DNA from: Bugula neritina
Lineage: Eukaryota; Bryozoa; Gymnolaemata; Cheilostomatida; Bugulidae
DNA length: 64,000 nt
NCBI GenBank assembly: GCA_964035545.1
Contig: OZ037772.1
Span: forward strand, 6,011,389 to 6,075,388
Direction of reading: 5' to 3'
Part shown: piece by piece, positions 21,901 to 33,600 of the stretch
How positions within the stretch are numbered: the stretch's first letter is position 1
Layout: each line of letters opens with the position of its first letter
Made by a program: the position numbers and the translations under genes
The notes under the pieces: generated by a model
Database searches by the model: none
Seen by the model: only the letters and a program-made list of their open reading frames with translations
What the model was told of the DNA's origin: nothing

Positions 21901-24900
21901 TCGGCCCTAACGGAGTGGGCAAGTCCACTCTCATCAAACTGCTGGTCGGGGATCTCACACCGGTAAGTTCTCAGTCTATGCCCCGCCTACTTCTGCCTAA
22001 CTGACAGGCATTATTGTTTTGTAACTTTTGATGGAAAACCTCATTCAGTAAAACATTTAGATTGGTCAAAATGCATTACTAGGTTGTGTACAGCTCAGTC
22101 ACAGTGTAATCACAGTGTAGTCACAGTAGAGTCACAGTAGAGTCACAGTGTAATCACAGTGTAGTCACAGTAGGTCACAGTGTATTCACAGTAGAGTCAC
22201 AGTAGAGTCACAGTGTAGTCACAGTAGAGTCACAGTGTAGTCACAGTGTAGTCACAGTAGAGTCACAGTGTATTCACAGTAGAGTCACAGTGTAGTCACA
22301 GTAGAGTCACAGTAGAGTCACAGTGTAGTCACAGTAGAGTCGCAGTGTAGTCACAGTAGAGTCACAGTGTATTCACAGTAGAGTCACAGTGTAGTCACAG
22401 TAGAGTCACAGTGTAGTCACAGTAGAGTCACAGTGTAGTCACAGTAGAGTCACAGTGTATTCACAGTAGAGTCACAGTGTAGTCACAGTAGAGTCACAGT
22501 GTAGTCACAGTAGAGTCACACTTACAGTTGAGTTTCAGCCAAGTATTTAGGCCGGGTTGTACATTCAGAGATAGCTTGCGGCATTCTTACTTCACTATTT
22601 GTTCTTTTTGATAAATAATTTAAATATATTTGATGTTTAAATATAAATTTGATAAATAATGTGTTCTGATAATAATTAGTAGGATATCTTAGTTTATATT
22701 ATATTTTATATTCTATATAATATATTAAAGTAAATAGCTGCAACCACTTCGCTGTGACTGCTAGCTTGTGGCCCTTTGCTCATTGAGTCACTCAAAACTG
22801 GTGGCGGCCCAATAGTTTGACTGTGTGGCGTAGAACTCAGGCTTCTGTTGCAGACGGCCGGTGAGATGAGGAAGAATCATCGTGTCCGCATCGGGAAGTA
22901 CGACCAGCACTCGGCAGATCAACTTGACCTTGACATTAGTCCCGTGGAGTATCTCGGGGTGAGTTTACTTGTCGTATCTTTCCGTTCCGTTATGAGTATG
23001 CTAAGTTCAGCTGAAATTTGACCCTTAAATTTGTACACTTGTGACAGTTGAAGGGAATTTGGTATCAAACAATAAGTATTCAGTGTTATTGGCCCTCATA
23101 GATCTGTATGAATGGTGCTATAAGCAGCGCGGAGTTAGGGGTCAATGAGTGCAATAGTTTAAGATTCTCGAGTTTTGAGTGAAACCCCCAACTCTAAACA
23201 TGGGAATCCCATGCTATGGCACCCAGTAACCCCTAGTTCGGAGCTGCCTATAGAATGATTCATAGGATTCAGTGACTTCTTTGACTCTCAAACTAAAGAA
23301 ACAACTCAGTTTTGTACAAAAAGCAAGTTTTTGACTTTTTCTCATAAATTCTATGCAATTTTGTATTTTTAGACATTGCCTTTGAGAATTAAGTTTATAA
23401 AAGATGTTACAGCTTTAAGCACTGCCAGTACCCAATAGCATGTCATAGATTTCCTACCATGTGTGTAGTTGTGCTCTCTCTGTAGAACAAATTCAACCTG
23501 GATTACCAGAAGGCCAGGAAAATGTTGGGCTCATTTGGGTTAGCAGGCCACGCCCACACCATACTGAACAGAGACCTGTCTGGGGGTCAAAGGGCAAGGG
23601 TCGCTCTGGCTGACCTCTCTTGCCGCGCTCCAGACGTGCTCGTCTTGGTAAGTGAATGGTTTACAGATTCAATATTAGTTTTAATTAAATGGTTTTTACT
23701 GCCATTTTGGATAAAATAAGAATCTGTTTGGTTTAGAAACTTTCTGAGTGCATTTCACTAAACTGAAAACATAATAAAATTACAACTAGTACAATTAATT
23801 GAATTAAAATAAAGTAAACTGACCCAACAAGTAAAATGAATTATACAGTAACCACTGTCATTTCTTCTGTTCCCAATTACACAGGTGTTGGTTTTGGAAG
23901 TTGGAATCCAAGATGTCTGTGATTAAATAGTTTATTATAAATAATACATAATATAATAAAATGAAGTTGTAATGGTGGTAGATAATGTATAATATATTCA
24001 CATGTATTTGGTAATTCTTTTTCCTAAACTCAAACTTGTTCAGCAAGACTACAGTGCCTGTTTTTCTCTAAGGAAGTCTTGTATTGTATAGCCTGTGATG
24101 TATAGCCTGTGATGTATAGCCTGTGATGCTGATTAATGCTACTCTCTTGTAGGATGAACCCACAAATAACCTTGACATTGAGTCTATAGACGCTTTAGCG
24201 GAGGCTATAAATAACTATAGCGGAGGTAGGGTTTACATTGTATGCCCCTTGCCCCATCTGTAACTCTGGATTTCTGTCTAACGGTGTACTAGTTAACTGC
24301 TGTGTGTGGAGAGATAACTCCAATCTTCTCAATTCACAATTTTATTTGGATTTCATGCAAACTTCAATTGTTTAATAGGCCTTCGTAGGAAGTGTTTTTT
24401 TTTATTTTATGGCAATCTTGAGTAGGTTTTTCTCGGAAAATATGCTCTATGTTCAAATAATTTCTAAGTTAGTGAATTTCTGAAGTGTTTCTGGAAAATG
24501 TCTTGGCTTTTCTTCCATGTTCAGTGCCCAAAATATCACAAAATTAAACTTTACTCATTTGAAAAAGTATTCCAGCAGTAAACATAATTGTGCATTAGAG
24601 GTAAAAATAGTATTAACATAAATATTACGAAACCAAATGTTTTTCCGGAAATTTTGTTTAATGTTCTTTGAGTATGTAATTAATCAGAGCTATTGTCATG
24701 TGATTGACTAGAAGGCTTATTATTTCTCATTTACTTAAATTGTCTCCAGAACTATAGTTTTGATGACTCATGTTTATAAAGCAAAACATTTCTCTTTAGT
24801 AGAATTAGTTAGACAGAAAACCCAAGTACAATTTGAAAATATTATACTGGAGATTCAAAAATTCTGCATTAAATGACCTTCATAGCATGTGGCCTCACTT

Positions 24901-25075
24901 CCTGTTTGTAGGCGTGATAATTGTGTCCCACGACGAGAGGTTGATACGAGAAGCCGAGTGCACCCTTTGGGTTGTCGAGTCTAAAAACATCTCCGAAATA
25001 GACGGAGATTTTGACGACTACAGAGCGGAGATTCTTGAAGCTCTGGGAGAAGAGGTCATGGCGAAGGCGGAGTGA
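9538..25075 (+). CDS. ABCF1: ATP-binding cassette subfamily F member 1, complete, 15 exons, 700 aa
   Basis: ABCF1 is a soluble twin-ABC ATPase that binds eIF2 and ribosomes in translation initiation; it has no membrane domain. Exons: 9538-9706, 11849-11988, 12660-12830, 13633-13819, 14598-14737, 15672-15820, 16222-16430, 17203-17315, 21120-21294, 21817-21962, 22854-22958, 23486-23647, 24153-24225 and 24912-25075, with every junction in phase. That is 14 coding exons as listed. Residues 1-160 are a charged, lysine- and acid-rich tail. The first cassette has Walker [10 protein letters not shown] (about 191), signature FSGGWRMR (about 307) and Walker [14 protein letters not shown] charged linker follows. 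The second cassette has GPNGVGKST (about 514), [12 protein letters not shown] (about 599), DEPTNNLD (623) and H-loop [10 protein letters not shown]. The C-terminus ([18 protein letters not shown]) is typical of ABCF1. At 700 aa it is shorter than human ABCF1 (845), mainly in the low-complexity N-terminus. An antisense Ly6 gene lies in the 17316-21119 intron. Confidence 0.97.
12855..12946 (+). repeat. (TA)n microsatellite
   Basis: A pure AT dinucleotide tract of about 90 bp just after the donor of ABCF1 exon 3. Confidence 0.95.
14296..14590 (+). repeat. About 18-22-bp minisatellite running into the ABCF1 exon-5 acceptor
   Basis: About 14 copies of a pyrimidine-rich unit ATACTCTGACTCATCTCT. 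Each carries a CTGAC branch-point-like core and a CT tract. The array runs directly into the real acceptor (CTGTTTCTTTTAG, exon at 14598). Confidence 0.85.
14797..15034 (+). mobile_element. hAT-type MITE, copy 2
   Basis: A 238-bp element starting CAGGGGTGGGTAACTGGGGG and ending GTTGCCCACTCCTG, flanked by GTGTAGAG and GTGTAAAG (8-bp target duplication, one mismatch). It lies in the ABCF1 intron after exon 5. Confidence 0.85.
15815..16205 (+). repeat. 22-bp minisatellite duplicating the ABCF1 exon-6 splice donor
   Basis: The exon end and donor (AGCTAG/GTGAGATAT) are repeated about 18 more times as CAGCTAGGTGAGATATTAGTAC-type units, mostly 22 bp. Nearly every copy keeps AG/GTGAG or AG/GTAAG. 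Confidence 0.95.
16493..16538 (+). repeat. (GGT)n-like trinucleotide repeat
   Basis: GGTGGTGGCGGT-type repeats with AGT interruptions in the ABCF1 intron after exon 7. It is not coding in the ABCF1 frame because it lies past the GTACGT donor. Confidence 0.9.
18010..19399 (-). CDS. Nested GPI-anchored Ly6/uPAR-like (three-finger) protein, complete, 2 exons, 145 aa
   Basis: Exon 1 is 19399-19180 and exon 2 is 18227-18010. Exon 1 ends phase 1 (G, then donor GTGAGC) and exon 2 begins GT after a TTCAG acceptor, restoring a Gly codon. The product has a signal peptide ([13 protein letters not shown]), then a Ly6 cysteine pattern of ten cysteines: SCYECDW, GCKNE, NCTVCYK, KCLQ, DACWD, HCYC and final KCN. 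A hydrophobic C-terminal tail ([13 protein letters not shown], ending STPLF) after an NTS site fits a GPI-anchor signal. Such proteins sit on the outer cell surface; the invertebrate Sleepless/Quiver group modulates ion channels and receptors, but assignment within the family is open. The whole gene lies antisense inside the 17316-21119 intron of ABCF1. Its own intron holds two MITEs and a tandem repeat. Having a real intron argues against a retrocopy. Confidence 0.85.
18267..18471 (-). mobile_element. TA-flanked palindromic MITE (family A), copy 2
   Basis: A 205-bp element with termini CAGTGCTCCCTCCATATCTC and GATACGGAGGGAGCACTG, TA on both sides. It is in the opposite orientation to the copy at 2313 and lies in the intron of the nested Ly6 gene, 40 bp from its exon 2. 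Confidence 0.75.
18521..18860 (+). mobile_element. MITE with inverted repeats of about 68 bp (family B), copy 1
   Basis: Terminal repeats begin CTAGGGCCACACTGTGCGTA and end with the complement ACCGTGTGGCCCTAG. The arms include CACAAGTAGCAAAGGTGTCC. No transposase ORF. It lies in the Ly6 gene intron; a related element is at 55249-55660. Confidence 0.75.
18880..18965 (+). repeat. AATGATTACTACATTG palindromic tandem
   Basis: Alternating direct and inverted copies of AATCATTGTAGTAATCATTG capable of hairpins, in the Ly6 intron. Confidence 0.7.
18962..19165 (-). repeat. Minisatellite just inside the Ly6 exon-1 donor
   Basis: Degenerate units of about 22-28 bp around CTACACCCCTGTACCCCCTC, starting about 15-20 bp from the Ly6 exon-1 donor. 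The left part forms a long palindrome (ACACCCCTGTAACTTTAG). Confidence 0.8.
19441..19606 (-). mobile_element. Fold-back element with G-rich core, copy 2 (one arm)
   Basis: On the minus strand it matches the left arm and G-rich core of the element at 3283 (GGCACAAATGGAAAAGTAGG, then TTGGGTGT and GGGTTTGAG). The second inverted arm is mostly missing. It lies upstream of the Ly6 start. Confidence 0.6.
22093..22528 (+). repeat. 11-bp minisatellite
   Basis: About 40 copies of AGTCACAGTAG / AGTCACAGTGT alternating in two variants, in the ABCF1 intron between exons 10 and 11. Confidence 0.95.
23109..23262 (+). mobile_element. Short palindromic MITE (family C), copy 1
   Basis: Inverted termini GCTATAAGCAGCGCGGAGTT and, inverted, CTATAGGCAGCTCCGAACTA, about 150 bp in total, non-coding, in an ABCF1 intron. 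Related element at 27236-27367. Confidence 0.6.
24085..24128 (+). repeat. 14-bp tandem repeat
   Basis: Three copies of GTATAGCCTGTGAT, about 25-30 bp upstream of the ABCF1 acceptor at 24153. Confidence 0.8.
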
Positions 25076-25155
25076 CTTCCTGTATTCGGGTTGGGATGTT
25101 TTGTGCTATATGATTGGTCGATTGTACTACTGGGTCAAAAGTTTCATCTACTGAG

Positions 25156-25161
25156 AATAAA
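25156..25161 (+). terminator. Polyadenylation signal of ABCF1
   Basis: AATAAA lies about 80 bp after the ABCF1 stop codon. A second AATAAA-containing stretch is found near 25276-25283. Either could direct 3'-end formation. Confidence 0.6.
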
Positions 25162-25283
25162 CTGGAATTCTATGAGAGAATGAGTCATGTTTGAGTTCGA
25201 GAATCGTTTACCAATCATTGATTCAGTCATTAAGTCATGTTTTTACTTTTATGCTACTGATCTGATTTATTTTGTAAATAAAA

Positions 25284-26800
25284 TACAAAAATACATTCCT
25301 GCATTTCTTTTCTCTATGCAAGCATAACAATATATAATAATAATCAATGAGAAATTAAAATTCAATACAAATTGGATAATTGCGACCCATATTTTATTAA
25401 AAATGCATATAAAAATAGTGAATATAATATGATATAGTAGGACAATTATATACATACTATGGTATAAAATGATGTTAAGAAATATAATATATTATGACAA
25501 TTTCATAATAATTATGGTAGTATGTTGAACTGTGCAAACTACAGGGAAACCACGCAGAAGCTGTAAATAACTTTTCTACCACCAGCCAAATACAAACAAT
25601 TCATACATGGTATTTCCACTGTAGTTGCTGAGGTAGCCTTAGGTCAGGCAATATTTCAAGAGGTTGACTGTACCACAGGCTAGAGTGATTTAGTACACGG
25701 AGTATTTGCAGGTTGCGTATTCTCTAATTTACAGTTTGACGCTGGACTAAATTCCCTGCATTTATATGCTTTGGCACTCGACTAACTTTACAAAATAAAT
25801 TCCAAATAAGGAAATGATATTCATAGCCAAGTTCTTTAACTAAACTTGAAATAAATGTACTATTTAATTCTCACACATCTGCACTCTCTGACTTTGAAAG
25901 ACATCTCAAACCCCCTTTCCTCTCAGACATCTGTTTTACAGGTTATATAAGCACGTGTCTCATGGTGTGTATATTTGCCTGGGCTCTGCTGTATAAGGGG
26001 GTCACTGATAATAGTATACACTCCTGCAGAGCCGAGGTTGACCCCACTTGGCAGCACCACTGTCGTAGGCTCACCTGCAATACAGTCTAGACTCTAAAAG
26101 AAACTGACTATTGCCTTGTGTATTATGACATAGTCAAGGCAATTACAAGTTTTCGCACATGTTTGGAGTTGTCCATTCCATAAGCCAAACCAAAAATCTA
26201 TTCATTAATTGTTTTGCGTTTGACAGGTGATCATCCTGTATCCCCATTATAGCAGAGTATTTCATATTTAAACATATTGTTTAATATTTTCCACACCTAC
26301 ATGTTACAGGGGTATGATTCTGTTTGGTGACGTTATAATTGTTGAATATGTTAATTAGAAAATATAACATTTACCTTATCAAACGTTGAATTTATAAATA
26401 ATTCACAGCTGATTTGAACAAGATTTTTAATTAGATGTAAAACATGCTCATTTTAAAATTTTACAAAGTTTCAAAGGTACGATGTGGTCAAACATTAGTT
26501 AATAGAAAACAAAGTATAATCAAAGAAACCATGTTTAGTAACAAAAGTGCAAGTGAATGATAAATGACTCATTGCAGTGATTTGAGATGATTTTCACTTC
26601 GGAAGATAATAAAGAAACTCTACCTTCAACAACAGGTTGAGAGGTTCAGCTTCAATCATGAGCTTCTTGGGATTTAAGTGCATCAGCAGATAAAAACAAC
26701 ATTATTCAGTCTCTCTTTATTCACTAATCACATTTAAAATGAGCGTATTTCGGCTTAATTACTGTCTAATGAGCTATTAGCTAATAAACAATGTTTTAGA
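25284..26800. other. Intergenic region between ABCF1 and the GPCR gene
   Basis: AT-rich DNA between two convergent genes (ABCF1 plus, GPCR minus). I see no coding exon, SINE or tandem repeat in it; it holds only the 3'UTRs and polyadenylation signals at its edges. Confidence 0.6.
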
Positions 26801-26806
26801 ATCATA

Positions 26807-26812
26807 TTTATT
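26807..26812 (-). terminator. Candidate polyadenylation signal of the GPCR gene
   Basis: AATAAA on the minus strand lies 27 nt after the TAG at 26841-26839, and another is at 26721-26716. Both support 26903-26839 as a genuine terminal coding exon. Confidence 0.45.
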
Positions 26813-26838
26813 GCTCAACTCACATGCGATGTGACTCT

Positions 26839-29800
26839 CTACTTCATCTTTCCCAGGTTTCCTGGTGCCTCCCAGCCAGATTTTGGTTGTTGACTTCTCT
26901 TTTCTAAAGAACATAGTCTGAGTGCAAAGATAAGTGGTGATTTGAATCCAATCTCTCTAATTATTACTAAGTATTTGATGAAAGTAATTACAAGGGTACA
27001 TAGGTATCAGTTTGAGACAAGACAAGAATTTGAGGTTTTCTTTCAAGAAACTTAAATAATTCTGCTGCATGTAGCTATATACTTAGAAGCGTAACAACTT
27101 AGTATAAAAAAGTCTAATGCAATAGCAATTAAACTTTTAGATTACGGAGACAGACAAAGGAAAATACATAACCTTTATCTATATAGCGTGAATTTAAAAA
27201 TACAGAAAATGTTCTGGTCACGAGTTGAAAAAATTTGCTAAAAGCAGCCCTGAGTTGGGGTTTGGGGCTTAGGTTGAAACTTGGAACCCCCAACTCTAAT
27301 CTCGAGTTACCAAACTACTGCACTCAGTCACCCCAAACTCTGAGCTGCCTATAAAACCATTCAACGTTCTAAGTTTTAAGCAACTAGTAGCATGAAATCC
27401 TAAAAAGCATACATTAAAGTGGGGTTAACAACTGTGACCCGCTGTAAACTCACTGTGCTGTAGCTTCTTCAGCTATCTCTTCTTCAGAGCTGCTGCACTC
27501 ATCTGTTTCATCAATAGGCTCTGGGTTGGAATACGACTGTCCCCAGTTCCTGCCTCCACCATGCTACAGTATATTAGATATGTTAGGCTGTAACCACGGC
27601 AACCCATGTGATTGTGGTAACCACAGCAACTATGTACACTGGTCACTGTCCAGCCAATCAATCACTGTGAGTCTGAATTATGAGTCTGGGCAAACTTTTT
27701 ACTGACCTGAAGCTCTATAAACTGACAACATATATCACCTTCCCAGACGCCAGATTAACCTAAATAATCTTAAGCTAATTAAACCTTCTTTGTTGATAGG
27801 TTCATGGTTGGTGGATAACAGCGTAGATAATGGAAGAAAACGTTAGACAATAGTAATAAATGTAGCATAATGTAGCCTTTTTATTATCATATTTTACAGC
27901 TATTAATTATCAGTATGATATTATAATACTTGTTGGTCTTACAATATCATGGCGATTCATTTTATTTGCATAAATGTATCAGTATTTGTTTTATTAATTT
28001 AATGTTGTATAATCAAACTTGGATAGCATATTGACACGTTAATAATATAATTTATATATATTACTTAATTTATATTACTTAGTATGTATTACTTAGTATA
28101 TTATGTTACTTCATATATTTACTCAATAACATGAGTTATAGATCTAGCTTTTGTACTGTTAGTCCCAGTCCACAGTCACAACTATTAGTCACAGTTGATA
28201 GTCACAGTTATTAGTCATAACTGCTAGTCACAGCTAATAGTTACATCTGTTAATCACGCAGGTATTAGTCAAAGTTATTAGTCATAGTTGTTAGTCATAG
28301 TTATAAGTCATAGTTATTAGTCATAGTTATTAGTTATACGGCTAGTCAGTCGCATCAACACTTACATGTACATGATTGTCAGTAGAGTTGGAGAGAGAAG
28401 ACTTGGCTCTCCTTAGAGAAGGTCCAGTATGGGACGACTCCTCACTGTTAGATCCAGATTTGAGACACGGCAACACATACACTCTCAGAGATTTCCTACA
28501 GATTCATACAGAAATAGTTTTTAATTAGACAGCTTTCTACAGTTGAAAATTCTCTATAAAACATAATTTCATAGTAATATATGAATCTTGAAGAAGCAGC
28601 CGTGATCTTAGGGTTAGATTGGTGATGCCAAGAAGAGCATCCAGTCACAATTGCTCCTGTGCCTCATCTAAAAAAGTCTTTATAGCTCGATTTAACAAAA
28701 ACCCCTTCCATCAGGGGTTTCTCACAGGGATAGCGACTATAAACTTGTGTGAGTTTTATATGTATCTTGTAGCTTTAGAAATAAATAGTAACACAATAAA
28801 GGTAATAATAGTATATACTGTAGCTCTTCATCATAGAATGCCTTATCAGCAGTAACTTGTGGCAAAAACATAATATCATAATATTATATATCCTATACGT
28901 TATGTAGTATTGTGATATAGAGTGCAACTAATTATTTCAATATAATGCAACTAATAAATATAATATTATTATAATATAATAATATGATTAATCATATATA
29001 TGTTGAAAGTATTTCAAACAAGTTTCCAACCCCCATTATTCTTTTTTCCTTTCTGCGTCAAGTACAATGTGTTGGATACTATCCTAAGCTATATATATAC
29101 AAGAGTGTTTATGTCGGCAGCAGTAAGCTGGAGTTGTCTCACCTGAAGCCATCGGCAGCGACTACATATACGACAAAGTTGATGCTGGCATTTATGATGA
29201 CGAAGTCGTAGGCTATTATACTGAAGGTGGGTGCAAAAGGACTGTTTACTCTCCATAGGATCTGGAGAATCATGTCTGGAATCTACCAGAATAATAAAAA
29301 AACAATAACTATATATACAATAATATTCAGCATTATTATTAAACAATGACAATAGCTAACAATAACTTAGATGAGCATTAGCAATAAACATCAATAATAA
29401 ACATAATAAGCATTATTGATAAATAATACCAATCAACAATAACAATAAACAATAACAATAAACAATAACAATAAACAAAAGAAGTAACAGAAGATGTTAT
29501 AAATAACATAAAGCAAGTATATTATTATTAATAAATGAAAAAATGAACAATTATACAATTAATTTTTAAGGAGTGAAATAATGTTGTGAAGTTTCATCTC
29601 AAAGCTGGCGTTGGATTGGCTAATGTTTGCATTAGAAAATAAATTAGATACTTCAATGTGTGGTTTAAACCAATTTGGAAAAATTAGATGATGCCTCTTG
29701 CGAAAAGCTTTTGCTACTTATATTTTGTAGAATTAGTTTTTGCAAAACTTCAGTGTGCTGATTAGAAATCTCAACTTTTAAATGACAAGAAAAGATCAAT

Positions 29801-30611
29801 GGTTTAGCATAAAATTAATAAACTAATGAAATAATATTATTTGTCACAAAATTTAGGATTTCGTGAGCAGCGGTGGCCTAGTAAAAGGTCATGGGTTCAA
29901 ATCTATACGGGCTTATTCTTGGTAAATTAGAACTAGCCTCTGATCACGAATTGCTACTGTGTTGCAAGCAGAAGCCCCCAAACCACGTTGCTCTCATTTT
30001 AAGGGGCTCAGTCTTTAGTCTGCCTAAAAATTCTTACCACCAAGAGTTCTTGCAGAGATGGTGATTTTAAGCAGATGTAAAAAACATTTTGATGGCCTGG
30101 TTATTAGAGATGTTCTCTGTAACTATGTATTATACTTGGGAACCTTAATTAGAAAAATTCTATGCAAGTGATACAACATATGTATTACATAGAATGCAAC
30201 ATATTAAACACTAATAGCTATCCTAAGATCTCTAAAGTTTTGCCAACTAAAAGAATATATTTAAAACCTTTTATTCCTTTTATTAGACATAATTCTAACC
30301 ACTAAACCACAGCTGCTTTTCAACCAACAGAGTAACAGGTTTCATGGATTAATTATCAGGAAACGCTTCACTCACCTGACAAACAAGAAATATCGTCACG
30401 ACACCAACCAAGGACGGGAGAATCTTGTCGGATCCTTTCAGTTTGGTAACTTTCTGCTTTTCTCCTGGTACGGTCTGTAGAGACAAATGTAACGCTGTGT
30501 TACAGTATCATATAAATAGTGAGTGATTGCAATATGTTATATATTGCAATTTTTATTGTATTGTATTTTATTTGTTATATAATATACAATATTATATACT
30601 ATCATTTACTT

Positions 30612-30675
<64 letters not shown>

Positions 30676-33600
30676 AAGTAAATGATATAGTATATTATGT
30701 TTTGTAATATATTATATATTATATTATTATACCTTATTCTATATATTCTACATTATATAATCATGCATTGTATGCTACATTAAATATTGTATATTACATA
30801 TCACATATTATATTATACATTATTATCATATTAATTATAACAAGCATATAGACAGGTACTGTATATCCCAAAATCAAAACATTTACTTTATATACACTTA
30901 CTGTCCCATCATTTGAGACATTTCAACACTAGAGGTGGTCGGGAGGGGTTTGGTTGGGTCAGAGGTGACAAGTTATACAAACATGTATAAATGATTGCAT
31001 AATTATGCAGATATTAATAAATGGTTATATAATATTGACTTGGTTAAACATGTGTCTAGATTATTTCATTATAATTCAACAGCTAATAATTAATGATTAT
31101 CTTATTATGACTGCTGCAGATCCACTTTGTCCAAACAAGAGAACTATTCAGGGCTTTATAGGAATAAGGTTTTAATCTTGTGTTGCATTACACACTGCAC
31201 ACCCCCATTCATCATATTTATTCCTTGCTTGTTAAACATTGAATCATTGTGTGTTTCACTTTATGTACACAAATCATGATGATTCTTTTCTTCATTATTC
31301 ATTAGCAATTAGTCATTGTAATCTTCCCCGATCATCCGATAGAGTCCGTTAATAAAGTCTTGACACAGAATCAGGACTGAATGGATGTAATTTTCAGTAG
31401 TGACAACTTGATAAATGAATCATTTATTTATTTTTTTATTTATTTCCAATTGAAAAACAGCTTTTCTCTTATTTCCTTTTTTCAGCACATATAAGCAACA
31501 GCTAGGGTGATAAATCAAGGTTCCTTTTTACGATTTTTCGGAACTCTCTGGAAATTCTTAGAAATGAACATACAGAAACAATATATTATTATTGCCACCA
31601 TTAGAGTCATAATTCTTATACTGAACAGAGATAATTTATTCTATACGAATTAAATCACGGAAGTACTGTTACCAACTTTATAATAATAATTAGGTATACA
31701 ATATATTAGGAGTAAAGCCTCAGTGAAGGAAAACCAAGCTGGCATCTTAAAGTAAAATATTAAACTTTCTAAGAAAATATGCTGTTTTACCTAATGGATA
31801 AAATAAAAAATTATTTTTTTAAAATTTGCTAAAATTTTGCAATTGGATGTGAAAATTAGTGTTATGTGAAAAGATGAAACCATTCTCTCTCAGTGAGCAT
31901 ATTTAATATTTAAAAGTGCTTTAGCTACAAACTCACGCTCATGCAAGTTTGTAGTTACTACCCCAATGAGAAGCCCTGATAGAACTGCTTTTAAACTGGG
32001 CTAAGGAATGATTCATATGTGGAACAGGAGGAATTAGGACTCAATGGTTTTTTTAACATCACCTGTGGCTTTTACTGCAGTTCGAGCTTTAGGGTCACCA
32101 AGTCTTCTTGACCAAAACACCATTAATGAACTCTTGTTTTATTTCTTTAAAATCTCAATGTATATTGTTGATACTTTTGAGTTGAAGTACAATTCATGGT
32201 AGCTTGTTTTGGGCAGTTTTGTATACATTAATGTAACACAGCTAATTACTACACATGGAACAGATAGTGGACTCAAAATGCTTCAAAATTTAAAATATAT
32301 AATTTTATATAAACTGTAGACGAGAGTGTGCATGATTTCATATTAAAGTTTCTGGTAGCTAGCAATATTTTCAACATCCTGTTTTGGTTTTTATAGTGGA
32401 AGCAGAATACAATCATGCACAAAGTAATTATGACTCATAATATTGGGAAATGTCACTAAATATATTCTATTATAAAAAGTGCCAACATAAAATATAAATT
32501 AATACTAAAACTGTCTACTGAAATAATAGATTAATTGTATCATATTTGTCAGATATATAGTTGTGTAATATCAGCATACAAATACTGTGCAGTGAAGTGT
32601 GGCATTGCGCAATAAAGATTAATTACTGGTATTCAATAAGTTGAATGTACTCAATATTGTGACATTGCTTCTATATATAGTAGCTATACGCAGCGATGAT
32701 GTAGCAGTTGCCATTCATCATCTAGCATACAGTTCTTACAGAAAGAATTTTTTCTTTAGAAACTTCAAAAACCACTCGATGAATTTAAACTAATAAATCT
32801 TTTGTATTAGAGTAGTTTATAGTATTTTATTGTTTTAGGTTAAATTATATTGCACTAGCATTTTTTGACTATTTTTATCTTTCCATGTTAGAGAATATAT
32901 TTTGATGTACAACGCTATAACCCTTAGATCACAGCCATTTCCTAAATTATTATAGTTCAACTGGATTGGTACCAGTTTACTTCAAAAACTTAAAACTATC
33001 CTTTCTCCTAAACATGAAGCAAAGTTTTGAATTTTGCTTCTAGCAACTTTTTGCAGGGTTTCATACAACCATATACACACAAGTAAAAGGGTTTTGTAGA
33101 AGATTTACTGTAGACACAAGTAACAGGGTTTTGTAGAAGATTTACAGTAGACACAAGTAAAAGGGTTTTGTAGAAGATTTACAGTAGACACAAACAATAT
33201 GGGATAAGAATTCAACGTAAAAGTAATATCACTAGAATTTAATTCTTATTTATGCTTCAGACTTTTACTTTTTTGTGTTTAGTATTTAACCTCTGTGCAA
33301 AAACTAAACCAATATTAATTGTTTAAATGCAACTTTTTGCATAATCAGATTGCCATTAGAATATAAAAATAATTATTTTGACGCAGAAATAACTGCTATT
33401 TACTGTAGGACTAATTTTGATTTATAGCTTTTTTAGTTCATAAATAATTAACTTTTACTCGAAACCATTAAAAAAATTAATAGTCTCCAGGTTAGAGAAA
33501 CCTGAAATATTTGTCAACATTAAAAAGTCTAACTTTTTAATTTAAAAAAGATTTATTATACGTGCCTGTAAATACTTCAATCATAATAAAAACCGAGGTC

